From assembly GCA_000431815.1 (NCBI GenBank), contig FR889248.1, forward strand, positions 1 to 59,200: a DNA stretch of 59,200 nucleotides, in the 5' to 3' direction. Position 1 is the stretch's first letter; each line of letters begins with the position of its first letter. The DNA is from Butyrivibrio sp. CAG:318. Lineage in GTDB: Bacteria > Bacillota > Clostridia > Lachnospirales > Lachnospiraceae. Made by a program: the position numbers and the translations under genes. A model generated the notes under the pieces. That model worked only from the letters and a program-made list of their open reading frames with translations. It made no database searches and was not told where the DNA came from. Shown here piece by piece: positions 44,107-52,333 of the stretch.

Positions 44107-44805
44107 ATGATTGGAATAATAGGAGCTATGGACGAGGAAATCAGCCAGATTAAGGCAAAACTTTCCGATGTTACGGTTACCGAAATAGCGGCGATGACTT
44201 TTAATAAAGGTAAACTGGGCAGCCATGATATAGTGGCAGTCAGGAGCGGAATAGGTAAAGTCAACGCAGCTGTGTGTACACAGATACTTGCGACATATTT
44301 TCATGTCGATCACATTATAAATACAGGAGTTGCGGGCTCACTTAAGAATGAGATTAATATCGGGGATGTCGTTATCTCGACGGATGCATTGCAGCATGAT
44401 ATGGATGCCACGGGATTCGGCTATGAACCGGGAGTGATTCCAAGAATGAAGGTATCTGATTTTATAGCGGATGAGAACCTTAGAAAACTTGCAGTAAAAG
44501 CATGCAGGGAAGCAGTTCCGCAGATAGGCGTGCATGAGGGAAGGATTGTCAGCGGAGACCAGTTTATTTCCGATCATGCTGTCAAAGAACGCATAGTGAA
44601 ACAGTTCGGAGGATACTGCACGGAAATGGAGGGTGCTGCGATTGCGCAGGCGGCATATCTTAACGATATTCCTTTCCTTATTATAAGAGCAATCTCTGAT
44701 AAGGCAGACGGAAGCGCAACGATGGACTACGGCGAATTTGAGCGGAAGGCGATAGATAATTCCGTAGCACTTTTGGTAAATATGATTGAGAATGCCAATT
44801 TTTAG
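44107..44805 (+). CDS. mtnN: 5'-Methylthioadenosine/S-adenosylhomocysteine nucleosidase
   Basis: 232 residues of the MTA/SAH nucleosidase family: GIIGAMDEEISQIK at the start (catalytic Glu12 region), NTGVAGSL, the EMEGAAIAQ motif that binds the ribose (about 173) and the catalytic Asp in RAISDKADGSA (about 197). It cleaves adenine from MTA and SAH, recycling products of polyamine synthesis and methylation, in the cytoplasm. Start after AAGGAGGATAAAA. Confidence 0.95.
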   Translation: MIGIIGAMDEEISQIKAKLSDVTVTEIAAMTFNKGKLGSHDIVAVRSGIGKVNAAVCTQILATYFHVDHIINTGVAGSLKNEINIGDVVISTDALQHDMDATGFGYEPGVIPRMKVSDFIADENLRKLAVKACREAVPQIGVHEGRIVSGDQFISDHAVKERIVKQFGGYCTEMEGAAIAQAAYLNDIPFLIIRAISDKADGSATMDYGEFERKAIDNSVALLVNMIENANF

Positions 44806-44851
44806 TAAAATATGTCATAATTAGTCGGCTGATAAGGACTTTATAATAAAT

Positions 44852-44902
44852 CTCCCTGCATATATTATATGATTAATCATAAAGTATATTGATGCAGGGA
44901 GG
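44852..44902 (+). promoter_or_regulatory. Hairpin sequestering the next ribosome-binding site
   Basis: CTCCCTGCAT (44852-44861) pairs with ATGCAGGGAG (44892-44901), which contains the GGGAGG ribosome-binding site of the ORF starting at 44908. The inner part is AT-rich with a GATTAATC palindrome. GTTTTT follows, so it could also act as the mtnN terminator. Confidence 0.65.
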
Positions 44903-44907
44903 TTTTT

Positions 44908-45543
44908 ATGTATTTTTTTATATTGGCAGCCGGAGCTTTTCTGGCCGGACTTATGATAAACAGCATACTCAGACAGAGCGTGAATGAATTGTTGAGGGAA
45001 TCCGAGGAAATAGATCATACGGGTTTTGCGTTTTTTAAACAGATGAAACTTAAATATGAAAATTATATGCGTACCGGGCGTGAGATAAATAATACGGAGG
45101 CTTTCGCCGGAAAATATCTCGACAAATACAGATGTCACGGGATAAGAATACACAGTTATGAGAAAGCGTCAATGTGTGCGGCGGGATTATGCGTGATATT
45201 CGGAGCATGCGGTGCGCTTCTGGACAAGAGTCATGCACTGGAATATCTTCTGGTCGGATTTCTTGCGATGTATGTGGTGACGGGCAGCAGGCATCTTATA
45301 GACGTTGCCGGCAAGAGGCGCCGGATAACGACGGATCTGGTGGATTTTTTTGAAAACAGGTTTTCGGCAGCGACAGCCGAGACTGTCCGCGAGGCGGCAC
45401 CAATCAGAAAAGCTGACATCCCGGTACGAAAAGGGCCTGATGATATGGGCGAGCGTGTAAAATTTCATGAAAATACACAAGTGACGTTCACGGAAGAAGA
45501 AAAAAAGTTAATTGACGAAATTTTGAAAGAATATTTAGGTTGA
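44908..45543 (+). CDS. Membrane protein of unknown family
   Basis: 211 residues: N-terminal membrane helix (about 2-21), a charged helical stretch to about 85, two further helices (about 88-107 and 111-128), then a soluble basic/acidic tail ending EEEKKLIDEILKEYLG. I do not recognise the family. Its ribosome-binding site lies in the arm of a 10-bp hairpin, so translation may be structure-controlled. The pgi promoter -35 overlaps its stop codon. Confidence 0.72.
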   Translation: MYFFILAAGAFLAGLMINSILRQSVNELLRESEEIDHTGFAFFKQMKLKYENYMRTGREINNTEAFAGKYLDKYRCHGIRIHSYEKASMCAAGLCVIFGACGALLDKSHALEYLLVGFLAMYVVTGSRHLIDVAGKRRRITTDLVDFFENRFSAATAETVREAAPIRKADIPVRKGPDDMGERVKFHENTQVTFTEEEKKLIDEILKEYLG

Positions 45544-45568
45544 TTAATGGCCGCGAATCTACTATAAT
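45540..45568 (+). promoter_or_regulatory. Promoter of pgi
   Basis: TTGATT, 17 bp, TATAAT. Confidence 0.7.
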
Positions 45569-45610
45569 AGATACGATTTGGATACAAGACAAAAGAAGGA
45601 GATATGAATT

Positions 45611-46963
45611 ATGGCAAAAATAACTTTCGATTATTCAAAAGCAGCACAGTTCGTTTCGGCAGCTGATATAGATAATATCAAAGCGGAGACAATTGCAGCT
45701 AAAGATGTACTTGTTGGCAGGACCGGAGCAGGTAATGATTTCCTCGGATGGATTGATATTCCGGTTAATTATGATAAGGAAGAGTTTGCTCGTATCAAAG
45801 CATCGGCAGCCAAGATACAGTCAGATTCCGATGTACTTATTGTTATCGGTATCGGTGGCTCATATCTCGGAGCCAGAGCGGCAATAGAATTCCTCAGACA
45901 TGGTTTCTACAATAACATTACCAAGGGCGAGAGAAAGACACCTGAAATATATTATGTAGGTAACAATATCAGCAGCACATATATTGCAGGTCTTATAGAT
46001 GTAGTCGGAGACAGAGATTTCTCTGTTAACATAATTTCCAAGTCCGGAACTACAACAGAGCCGGCTATCGCATTCAGAATTTTCAAGGAGATGCTTGAGA
46101 AGAAATACGGTAAAGATGAGGCAGCGAAGAGAATTTATGCTACTACGGACAAAGCTAAGGGAGCACTTAAGAATCTTTCCGATGCTGAAGGATATGAGAC
46201 ATTTGTTGTACCGGATGATGTAGGCGGAAGATATTCGGTACTTACGGCAGTAGGACTTCTTCCTATCGCAGTAAGCGGCGCCGATATAGATAAACTTATG
46301 CAGGGTGCAGCCGAAGGACGTAAGCTTGCGCTCGAAAGCAGCTTTGAAGACAATGATGCAATGAAATACGCAGCAGTACGTAACATCCTTCACAGACAGG
46401 GTAAATCAATTGAAATAGCAGCTAACTATGAGCCGAGCCTCCACTATGTATCAGAGTGGTGGAAACAGCTCTTCGGAGAGAGCGAAGGCAAGGACAACAA
46501 GGGTATCTTCCCAACTGCATGTGATTATACAACAGACCTTCACTCAATGGGACAGTTCATTCAGGAAGGCTCAAGACTTATGTTTGAGACAGTTATGAAT
46601 GTTGAGAAACCTAAATGCGAGCTTTATATCGGACTTGAGGAGAACGACCTTGACGGACTTAATTATCTTGCGGGCAAGTCAATTGATTTCGCCAACAAGT
46701 GTGCAATGAACGGTGTTGTTGTAGCACATACCGACGGTAATGTTCCGAACCTCATGGTCAATATTCCTGAACAGAATGAATTCTACCTCGGTGAACTCTT
46801 CTATTTCTATGAGTTCGCATGTGGTGTCAGCGGATATATTCTCGGAGTCAATCCGTTCAACCAGCCGGGCGTTGAGAGCTATAAGAAGAACATGTTTGCA
46901 CTTCTTGGCAAGCCAGGTTATGAGAAGGAAAGAGAAGCCATCATGGCAAGACTTGATAAATAG
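45611..46963 (+). CDS. pgi: Glucose-6-phosphate isomerase
   Basis: 450 residues, the usual Gram-positive length. Sugar-phosphate-binding parts are VIGIGGSYLGARAAIEFL and SKSGTTTEPAIAFRIF; DDVGGRYSVLTAVGLLPIA contains the conserved arginine; the catalytic glutamate and histidine regions (QLFGESEGK, LHSMGQFIQEG) are present. It interconverts glucose 6-phosphate and fructose 6-phosphate. Codon use is the most biased in the window along with the ribosomal genes, fitting high expression. Own promoter and terminator. Confidence 0.96.
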   Translation: MAKITFDYSKAAQFVSAADIDNIKAETIAAKDVLVGRTGAGNDFLGWIDIPVNYDKEEFARIKASAAKIQSDSDVLIVIGIGGSYLGARAAIEFLRHGFYNNITKGERKTPEIYYVGNNISSTYIAGLIDVVGDRDFSVNIISKSGTTTEPAIAFRIFKEMLEKKYGKDEAAKRIYATTDKAKGALKNLSDAEGYETFVVPDDVGGRYSVLTAVGLLPIAVSGADIDKLMQGAAEGRKLALESSFEDNDAMKYAAVRNILHRQGKSIEIAANYEPSLHYVSEWWKQLFGESEGKDNKGIFPTACDYTTDLHSMGQFIQEGSRLMFETVMNVEKPKCELYIGLEENDLDGLNYLAGKSIDFANKCAMNGVVVAHTDGNVPNLMVNIPEQNEFYLGELFYFYEFACGVSGYILGVNPFNQPGVESYKKNMFALLGKPGYEKEREAIMARLDK

Positions 46964-46981
46964 TATAACATTTTAAAGAAT

Positions 46982-47016
46982 AAAAGGCTGTGGACTTTAA
47001 TCGTCCACGGCCTTTT
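46982..47016. terminator. Bidirectional terminator after pgi
   Basis: AAAAGGC(T)GTGGAC/GTCCACGGCCTTTT stem between convergent genes. Confidence 0.85.
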
Positions 47017-47286
47017 CTAATCTTCTTCGATGACATGAATTTCAAGAAAATCAAAATCTGTCTGTTCAATAAAATTATCCTGATAGAAACGCGCTTTGTC
47101 ATGACGCCTGAAAGAGTCAATCGTTGAGTCTAACCACATCGGAACTGCGAGGTCAAATTCTTGACAGGCGGTATCGAGCGCTGACAGAACTTTGGCGGTG
47201 CGGCTTTTGTCGGAAGAATCGTCTTCAATGACCGTATCGCGCAACATCCTGTTGTCCTTGAATATTTTACACCACATTCTGAACAT
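47017..47286 (-). CDS. Conserved-looking hypothetical protein
   Basis: 89 residues, cytoplasmic, mixed alpha/beta, rich in Asp and Phe at the C-terminus (DNFIEQTDFDFLEIHVIEED). It has a clean GGGAGGACTTATAA ribosome-binding site and directly abuts a shared terminator, so it is very likely a real gene. I do not recognise a family and propose no function. Confidence 0.75.
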   Translation of the reverse strand: MFRMWCKIFKDNRMLRDTVIEDDSSDKSRTAKVLSALDTACQEFDLAVPMWLDSTIDSFRRHDKARFYQDNFIEQTDFDFLEIHVIEED

Positions 47287-47312
47287 ATTTATAAGTCCTC
47301 CCGGAATTATTG

Positions 47313-47341
47313 TTGAAAATAAATTATCTGTAGTTTATACT
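47313..47341 (+). promoter_or_regulatory. Promoter of niaR
   Basis: TTGAAA, 17 bp, TATACT, 37 bp before the start codon. Confidence 0.65.
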
Positions 47342-47377
47342 ATTTTGTGAATAAAATCAACTAAGGAGATTTAAACA

Positions 47378-47890
47378 ATGGAAGGCAGAGAGCGAAGAGA
47401 GAGAATTATAGACATTCTCAAAAACAGTGATGAGCCTCTTTCAGGTACGGCACTTGCAGCCAGACTTAAGGTCAGCCGCCAGGTTATTGTGCAGGATATC
47501 GCATTGTTGCGCGCCATCGATAAGAATATAATTTCCACCAATAAGGGCTACATGTTTTTTGAACCACATGAAGCCATGTGCAGACGGATTTTTATGGTAA
47601 AACATACGGATGAGCAGATGCGCGACGAACTGAACAGCATAGTGGATAACGGCGGACAGCTGCTTGATGTCATAATAGAGCATGATGTTTACGGCACGAT
47701 TACCGTTGATCTGCAGTTATCAACCAGACATGATGTCGATGAATTCATGGACCGCATTATGGGAAATGCCAGACCGCTTAAATACCTGACCGATGGAGTA
47801 CATTACCATACGGTAGAAGCAGATAGTGAAAAGACGCTTGACAGGATTGAAAAAATTTTAAGACAGAAAGGGTACTTGATTTCAGATTAA
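47378..47890 (+). CDS. niaR: NiaR-type transcriptional repressor (HTH plus 3H domain)
   Basis: 170 residues: an HTH_11 winged helix (RRERIIDILKNSDEPLSGTALAARLKVSRQVIVQDIALLRA, described here by its start at about residue 5 and end at about 46), then a 3H domain (about 75-165) with its conserved histidines in KHTDEQM, EHDVYG and STRHDVDEF. NiaR represses NAD-synthesis or niacin-uptake genes when niacin is present. The gene downstream encodes a multi-pass permease with a direct repeat in its promoter, which makes that permease the obvious candidate target. Confidence 0.9.
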   Translation: MEGRERRERIIDILKNSDEPLSGTALAARLKVSRQVIVQDIALLRAIDKNIISTNKGYMFFEPHEAMCRRIFMVKHTDEQMRDELNSIVDNGGQLLDVIIEHDVYGTITVDLQLSTRHDVDEFMDRIMGNARPLKYLTDGVHYHTVEADSEKTLDRIEKILRQKGYLISD

Positions 47891-47911
47891 AGGTGTGTTA
47901 AACTTGCCATT

Positions 47912-47942
47912 AGCTGACAAGACAGCTGACAAGACATAGCAT
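47912..47942 (+). promoter_or_regulatory. Tandem 12-bp repeat over the permease promoter (candidate NiaR operator)
   Basis: AGCTGACAAGAC occurs twice head-to-tail (47912-47935). The repeat covers a possible -35 (CTGACA, 47914-47919) and the spacer up to TAGCAT (47937-47942), a place where a bound repressor would block transcription. Confidence 0.55.
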
Positions 47943-47962
47943 ACAGTGAAAGGAATTTTATC

Positions 47963-49036
47963 ATGAAAGGAATTAAAAAATACTTACACAGGGTATTTAT
48001 AGACGGATTCAGCGGAATGGCGCTGGGATTGTTTTCAACATTGATCATCGGAACGATTGTAGGACAGATAGCGAAGTTTGTTCCGGGAGCTGTTGGCATG
48101 TATATGATATATGCCAGCAATATTGCCAAGAGCCTTATGGGCGCCGGAATCGGAGCCGGAGTCGCAGGCAAATATAAAGAAGGCCCGATTGTTACTGTAT
48201 CAGCAGCTGTAGCAGGTATGATAGGAGCATTCCCGATGGCATTTGCAGCGGGAGATGCGCAAACAGTGCTTACGGCAGCAATCAATCTCGGAACACCGGG
48301 TAATCCGCTCAGTGCGTTTATTGCGGCTTATGCAGCAATTGAAGTAGGACACCTTATCTCCGGAAAGACACCGGTTGATATCATAGTTACACCACTTGCA
48401 ACAATAGCTGTCGGAGCTGTTATTGCATTCATAACAGGTCCGTATATCAATACGTTTACAGGCTGGCTTGGAACACTTATAACCATTAATGTGGAAGCAC
48501 ATCCGTTTATTGGCGGAATAATTGTATCCGCACTCATGGGAATTTTCCTTACTCTTCCTATAAGTTCAGCGGCAATCGGAGTGGTTCTCGGCCTTGACGG
48601 GCTGGCTGCCGGCGCGGCTACAATAGGATGCTGCTGTCAGATGGTCGGATTTGCGGTTATGAGTTACAGAGAGAATAAGATGGGAGGATTGATATCACAG
48701 GGAATCGGAACATCCATGTTACAGATGCCGAACATTGTGAAGAAACCTATAGTCTGGCTTCCGCCGATACTCTCAAGCGTAATCCTTGCACCGCTCTCAA
48801 CGATGGTGTTTAAAATGCACAGTAATCCGGTGGGTTCCGGTATGGGAACATCCGGACTTGTCGGTCAGTTCTCCGCATACGGAGTAATGGTATCGGAAGG
48901 AATGAAACCGCTTGTGGCTGTCGGAGAAATAGCGTTGATGCATTTTGTCCTTCCGGCACTGCTTACATGGATTATCTGTACAGGAATGAGAAAAGCCGGC
49001 TGGATTAAGGACGGGGATCTGAAACTTGAAGTATAA
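47963..49036 (+). CDS. PTS EIIC-like membrane protein
   Basis: 357 residues with about nine to ten membrane helices and many small-residue stretches (MGAGIGAGVAGKYKEGP, VGHLISGKTPVDIIVTPLATI). The pattern matches the EIIC_2-type family annotated as PTS sugar permeases, which typically lack linked IIA/IIB domains; none is encoded nearby. It lies 72 nt after niaR behind a tandem repeat, so it may transport a niacin-related compound rather than sugar. This is inference only. Confidence 0.8.
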   Translation: MKGIKKYLHRVFIDGFSGMALGLFSTLIIGTIVGQIAKFVPGAVGMYMIYASNIAKSLMGAGIGAGVAGKYKEGPIVTVSAAVAGMIGAFPMAFAAGDAQTVLTAAINLGTPGNPLSAFIAAYAAIEVGHLISGKTPVDIIVTPLATIAVGAVIAFITGPYINTFTGWLGTLITINVEAHPFIGGIIVSALMGIFLTLPISSAAIGVVLGLDGLAAGAATIGCCCQMVGFAVMSYRENKMGGLISQGIGTSMLQMPNIVKKPIVWLPPILSSVILAPLSTMVFKMHSNPVGSGMGTSGLVGQFSAYGVMVSEGMKPLVAVGEIALMHFVLPALLTWIICTGMRKAGWIKDGDLKLEV

Positions 49037-49043
49037 AAAACTC

Positions 49044-49072
49044 TTGTAGACTTATTATAAATAGACTATAAT
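49044..49072 (+). promoter_or_regulatory. Promoter of the coiled-coil membrane protein gene
   Basis: TTGTAG, 17 bp, TATAAT. Confidence 0.6.
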
Positions 49073-49120
49073 TATTATATTCGTTTATATATCGTGTGCT
49101 CTACAAGGAGGATAAGAAGT

Positions 49121-50233
49121 TTGGAAGATAATACTAACATTATGTCCGGAGATCTGAACGCATTAAAGCAGTTCCGTGACATGGTCAGCAGCTATAACGA
49201 GGCGGTTCAGAACAGTGCCGGATGTGCGTCTGATGAGAAACGCCTTGAGAAGGATCTTTTACTTAACAGGAAGAATCTTAAGGATAATATTGACAGCACG
49301 GTTAAGAAACGCCGTAGTGAGGTTCAGGATAAGTTTGATGAAGAGATATCCAAAGATAAAGATAAACTCAAGAGAATCCAGAACAGACGCGGAAAAGCTA
49401 AGGATAAAGGCGTTAAAGGACGTATAGCAGAAGAGACGGCAGATCTTGTAAAACAGAATTCTGAGCTTAAGAAGAATATCAGGGCAGCACTTAAGGAAAA
49501 CAGACTGCCGGGGTTCTGCGGAAGCGGATTTTATTTTACCCTGTATTATACCAAGGGTGCAGCGGAAGTATTCATCTGTGCCATGATGATAGTACTGATG
49601 TTCCTGCTTATGCCGGCGGCAATATATATTGCGCTTCCGCTTGAAAAACTCCCGGAAAGATATACGATACCTGCATTTGCGATTACCTATTTTGTTGTCA
49701 TTGTCATTGTATTTTTTGTATACAAGATAATCGGCGACAGAACCAAACACAAACACGAAGATGAGCTTCGTGCCGTAAGGGCATTGAGAGACCGCATTAA
49801 CAGCAATAAGAAACAGATATCCAATATAGCCAGGTCAATTACCAAGGATAAGAATGAGGATATGTACGGCCTTGAAGATTACGATGCACAGATACGTGAT
49901 ATAGAGGAAGATATTGCCAAGATAACTGCTGATAAGGAAGAAGCACTGAAGAATTTCGACAATAATGCCAGCGCGGAGATTGCTTCTGAGATAGAGAACA
50001 GGGAAATGCCGAGAATTAACGGCATAGAGGAAGATTATAACGCAGCAGTTAAGCTTCACGCTGAACTTGATGAACAGGTAAGACAGCTCGGACTTAAGAT
50101 TTCAACGGATTACGAGGCATACCTCGGCAAGGAATTTACAGACACGGTTAAGATAGACGAACTTATAGCTATTATGGAGACAGGAAAGGCATCCACCGTA
50201 TCCGAAGCGGTTAACGAATATAATAAGAAATAA
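49121..50233 (+). CDS. Coiled-coil membrane protein of unknown function
   Basis: Start is taken as TTG 49121, nine bases after AAGGAGG (370 residues); ATG 49142 is the alternative. Residues 1-130 and 220-345 are long, highly charged helices with coiled-coil character. Two membrane helices lie between (about 150-175 and 180-207). I do not recognise a family. The layout (two cytoplasmic coiled coils around a membrane hairpin) suggests a structural or scaffold role. Own promoter and terminator, so it is a single-gene unit. Confidence 0.75.
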   Translation: MEDNTNIMSGDLNALKQFRDMVSSYNEAVQNSAGCASDEKRLEKDLLLNRKNLKDNIDSTVKKRRSEVQDKFDEEISKDKDKLKRIQNRRGKAKDKGVKGRIAEETADLVKQNSELKKNIRAALKENRLPGFCGSGFYFTLYYTKGAAEVFICAMMIVLMFLLMPAAIYIALPLEKLPERYTIPAFAITYFVVIVIVFFVYKIIGDRTKHKHEDELRAVRALRDRINSNKKQISNIARSITKDKNEDMYGLEDYDAQIRDIEEDIAKITADKEEALKNFDNNASAEIASEIENREMPRINGIEEDYNAAVKLHAELDEQVRQLGLKISTDYEAYLGKEFTDTVKIDELIAIMETGKASTVSEAVNEYNKK

Positions 50234-50275
50234 ATTAAAGCTTCCGTCTGAAATATTTGGACGGAAGCTTTAATA
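50234..50275. terminator. Bidirectional terminator
   Basis: TTAAAGCTTCCGTC/GACGGAAGCTTTAA stem between convergent genes. Confidence 0.88.
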
Positions 50276-50280
50276 TTGTA

Positions 50281-50886
50281 TCACATTTCATAATATTCTG
50301 TAATGCCGTACAGAATGGCTTTGCTTATTACATCGGCGAGCTGCATTACCATGGACAGCCTTGTTGTCTGCAGAAGCAGGCTTTCCATCATTCCGGAAAA
50401 ATTAACAATTCCCGTTATGTGTATGTCGCCGACATCCGGAAGTTCTTTTTTGACACCGAGCCCCGGACGGAGCGGCCCCTCGGATAGGGTTACATAACCG
50501 ATGTGTTCATGTGTGCCGAGCGATGCATCAACTGCCAGGACGAACGGATGACGGTAGGATGAATTAATAAGTTCCAGATTTTCGGCAAGATTAGCTGCGT
50601 GCACGGGTTCACTTAATGTGCCGCGGACACTGATTCCGGGAATGTGGAATTTCTCTAATTTGTATCCGATTAACGGACCAAGGCTGTCCCCTGTTGAACG
50701 GTCACTTCCGATGCACATTATGACCAGCTCGCGTGATTGTATATGGTGTGACCGGAACAATTTGACGAGGCCTTCCTTCAGCTCGTAAGCGGATTGTCTG
50801 GCGGATGCATCGTAATAAGCAATGTTTGGCGGGTATTTTCTTCTTTTCTCCTGTGAAATCTTATAATTGGTTCCTGTTTGTAACAT
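50281..50886 (-). CDS. yyaC: Spore protease YyaC family protein
   Basis: 201 residues with the YyaC pattern related to GPR-type peptidases: CIGSDRSTGDSLGPLIGYKL (about 58-77), VRGTLSEPVHAANL, FVLAVDASLGTHEHIGY and GDIHITGIVNFSG. Present in spore formers; in Bacillus it is a sporulation gene whose substrate is not settled. With spmA it supports a sporulation-related lineage. The start follows AAAGGATTGCGCTTAA. Confidence 0.9.
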   Translation of the reverse strand: MLQTGTNYKISQEKRRKYPPNIAYYDASARQSAYELKEGLVKLFRSHHIQSRELVIMCIGSDRSTGDSLGPLIGYKLEKFHIPGISVRGTLSEPVHAANLAENLELINSSYRHPFVLAVDASLGTHEHIGYVTLSEGPLRPGLGVKKELPDVGDIHITGIVNFSGMMESLLLQTTRLSMVMQLADVISKAILYGITEYYEM

Positions 50887-51144
50887 TTAAGCGCAATCCT
50901 TTCAGTTTTTTGGCAAAAAAGATTTGAACACTAATACAGTCTACGCAGAACATGGGCTTATTATGCTTTTTTTATCCGACTAATTGTGACACTTGAATAG
51001 CACATAATGCACATAAAGTCACTTTATAAATAAAAAAAGCAAAAAATAGATGATTTTACCGACAGAAAATGATAAAATCAATTTAAATGGTATGGTACGA
51101 TTGAATTAACTGTATTTCATATAGATTTAGGAGGTAACTTTTTC
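50887..51144. other. Divergent intergenic region
   Basis: AT-rich region between yyaC and the LysM gene. It must hold promoters for both, but no -35/-10 pair with a 17-bp spacer stands out. No hairpin or gene was seen. Confidence 0.5.
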
Positions 51145-52311
51145 ATGGAGATTATATATGACGACAAGAAGGGTCTTTCAAAGCTGCCTAAGAATATTAA
51201 GCAGATAGGAACGGAACCTGACGGCCGCAGGGTTTATATTGAGGATTATGCGTATTCTTTTATCCGGGAACAGATTGTCGATGAAGATGAGACCGGATTA
51301 ATCGGTGTTCTTCTCGGAGAAGTTAAGATTATAGAAGATATTACATATATATTTGTAAAGGGAGCGGCAGCAGTCACGAATGCGGCTGTTTCGACTGATG
51401 GAATTATTTTTACGGAAGAGACCTGGCCGGTTGTCAACGGTACTGTTGCCGGATACTTCGACGGACTTTCGATAGTAGGATGGTATTTGGTATCTAATAA
51501 GATAACATCAGATAACATGTATATGATCAATAAAACCGACTCGGATAATTTTGCGGACGGTAATGACATATTTTTTATGGTTAATCCGTCTTCAAGGGAT
51601 GAGGCTTTTTATGAAAAGAGCGAGAAAGGCCTCACAGAGTTGCCGGGTTATGTGGTATATTATGAGCGCAATGAGAAAATGCAGACTTATATGACTGAAC
51701 ATCGCAATGAGACAGGCGTATCCGAGAAGAGCGGGAAAGAAGACGGCAGGTACAGGGAACTAATCAAGGAACGTAAGAACCCGGTAAGCAGAAGCGTGAA
51801 GAAGCATCTTACACTGGTGTACTGCCTCAGTATGCTTCTGATAATCGTTGTACTCATTATCGGTGTCAACAGCATTAATAATTACGACGGAAATAATAAG
51901 AACGACAAGAACGGCCAGCAGGCTAATGCTGGCGTGGTTACGACCGAAGAAGAGACCGTTCCGGTTGAGACTGTTCCGGCAGATGTGACTACCCAGGCAG
52001 AAGAGACTAAGAAACAGGAAGAGACTAAGAAGAAGGAAGAGACCACTAAGAAGCAGGAAGAGACCAAGAAGAAGGAAGAGACCACTAAGAAGCAGGAAGA
52101 GACTACTAAGAAACAGGAGCAGACTAAGCCGGCACAGACTGAGGCTGCTTATCAGAATTATACGATACAGCAGGGCGATACATATTACAAAATCTGCGAG
52201 AAGTTCTATGGAACGCAGTCATCTGACGGAGTTAAGAAGATACTTGATTTTAATGGCCTCACTACAAGCAGTGAACTTTTACCGGGAAGCACCATAAAGA
52301 TTCCGAATTAA
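51145..52311 (+). CDS. Membrane-anchored LysM protein with MPN-like N-terminal domain
   Basis: 388 residues in four parts. About 1-185 is a cytoplasmic alpha/beta domain; the order GLIGVLLGEVKIIEDITYIF, then DGLSIVGWYLVS, then IFFMVNPSSRDEAFYEKS resembles a JAB1/MPN fold but lacks the HxH zinc motif, so it is probably not a protease. A basic stretch and a membrane helix follow (about 220-241). Next is a Lys/Glu/Thr-rich linker of KKQEETKKKEET repeats (about 285-330). The last 50 residues are a LysM domain (QNYTIQQGDTYYKICEKFYG) that binds peptidoglycan. First gene of a three-gene envelope unit. Confidence 0.85.
   Translation: MEIIYDDKKGLSKLPKNIKQIGTEPDGRRVYIEDYAYSFIREQIVDEDETGLIGVLLGEVKIIEDITYIFVKGAAAVTNAAVSTDGIIFTEETWPVVNGTVAGYFDGLSIVGWYLVSNKITSDNMYMINKTDSDNFADGNDIFFMVNPSSRDEAFYEKSEKGLTELPGYVVYYERNEKMQTYMTEHRNETGVSEKSGKEDGRYRELIKERKNPVSRSVKKHLTLVYCLSMLLIIVVLIIGVNSINNYDGNNKNDKNGQQANAGVVTTEEETVPVETVPADVTTQAEETKKQEETKKKEETTKKQEETKKKEETTKKQEETTKKQEQTKPAQTEAAYQNYTIQQGDTYYKICEKFYGTQSSDGVKKILDFNGLTTSSELLPGSTIKIPN
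52005..52130 (+). repeat. Tandem coding repeat (KKQEET linker)
   Basis: Imperfect 18-21 bp units (AAGAAGCAGGAAGAGAC-type) encode the charged wall-spanning linker. Variation in number between strains is likely. Confidence 0.8.
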
Positions 52312-52333
52312 ACCAGGGTAAGGAGTATGCATC

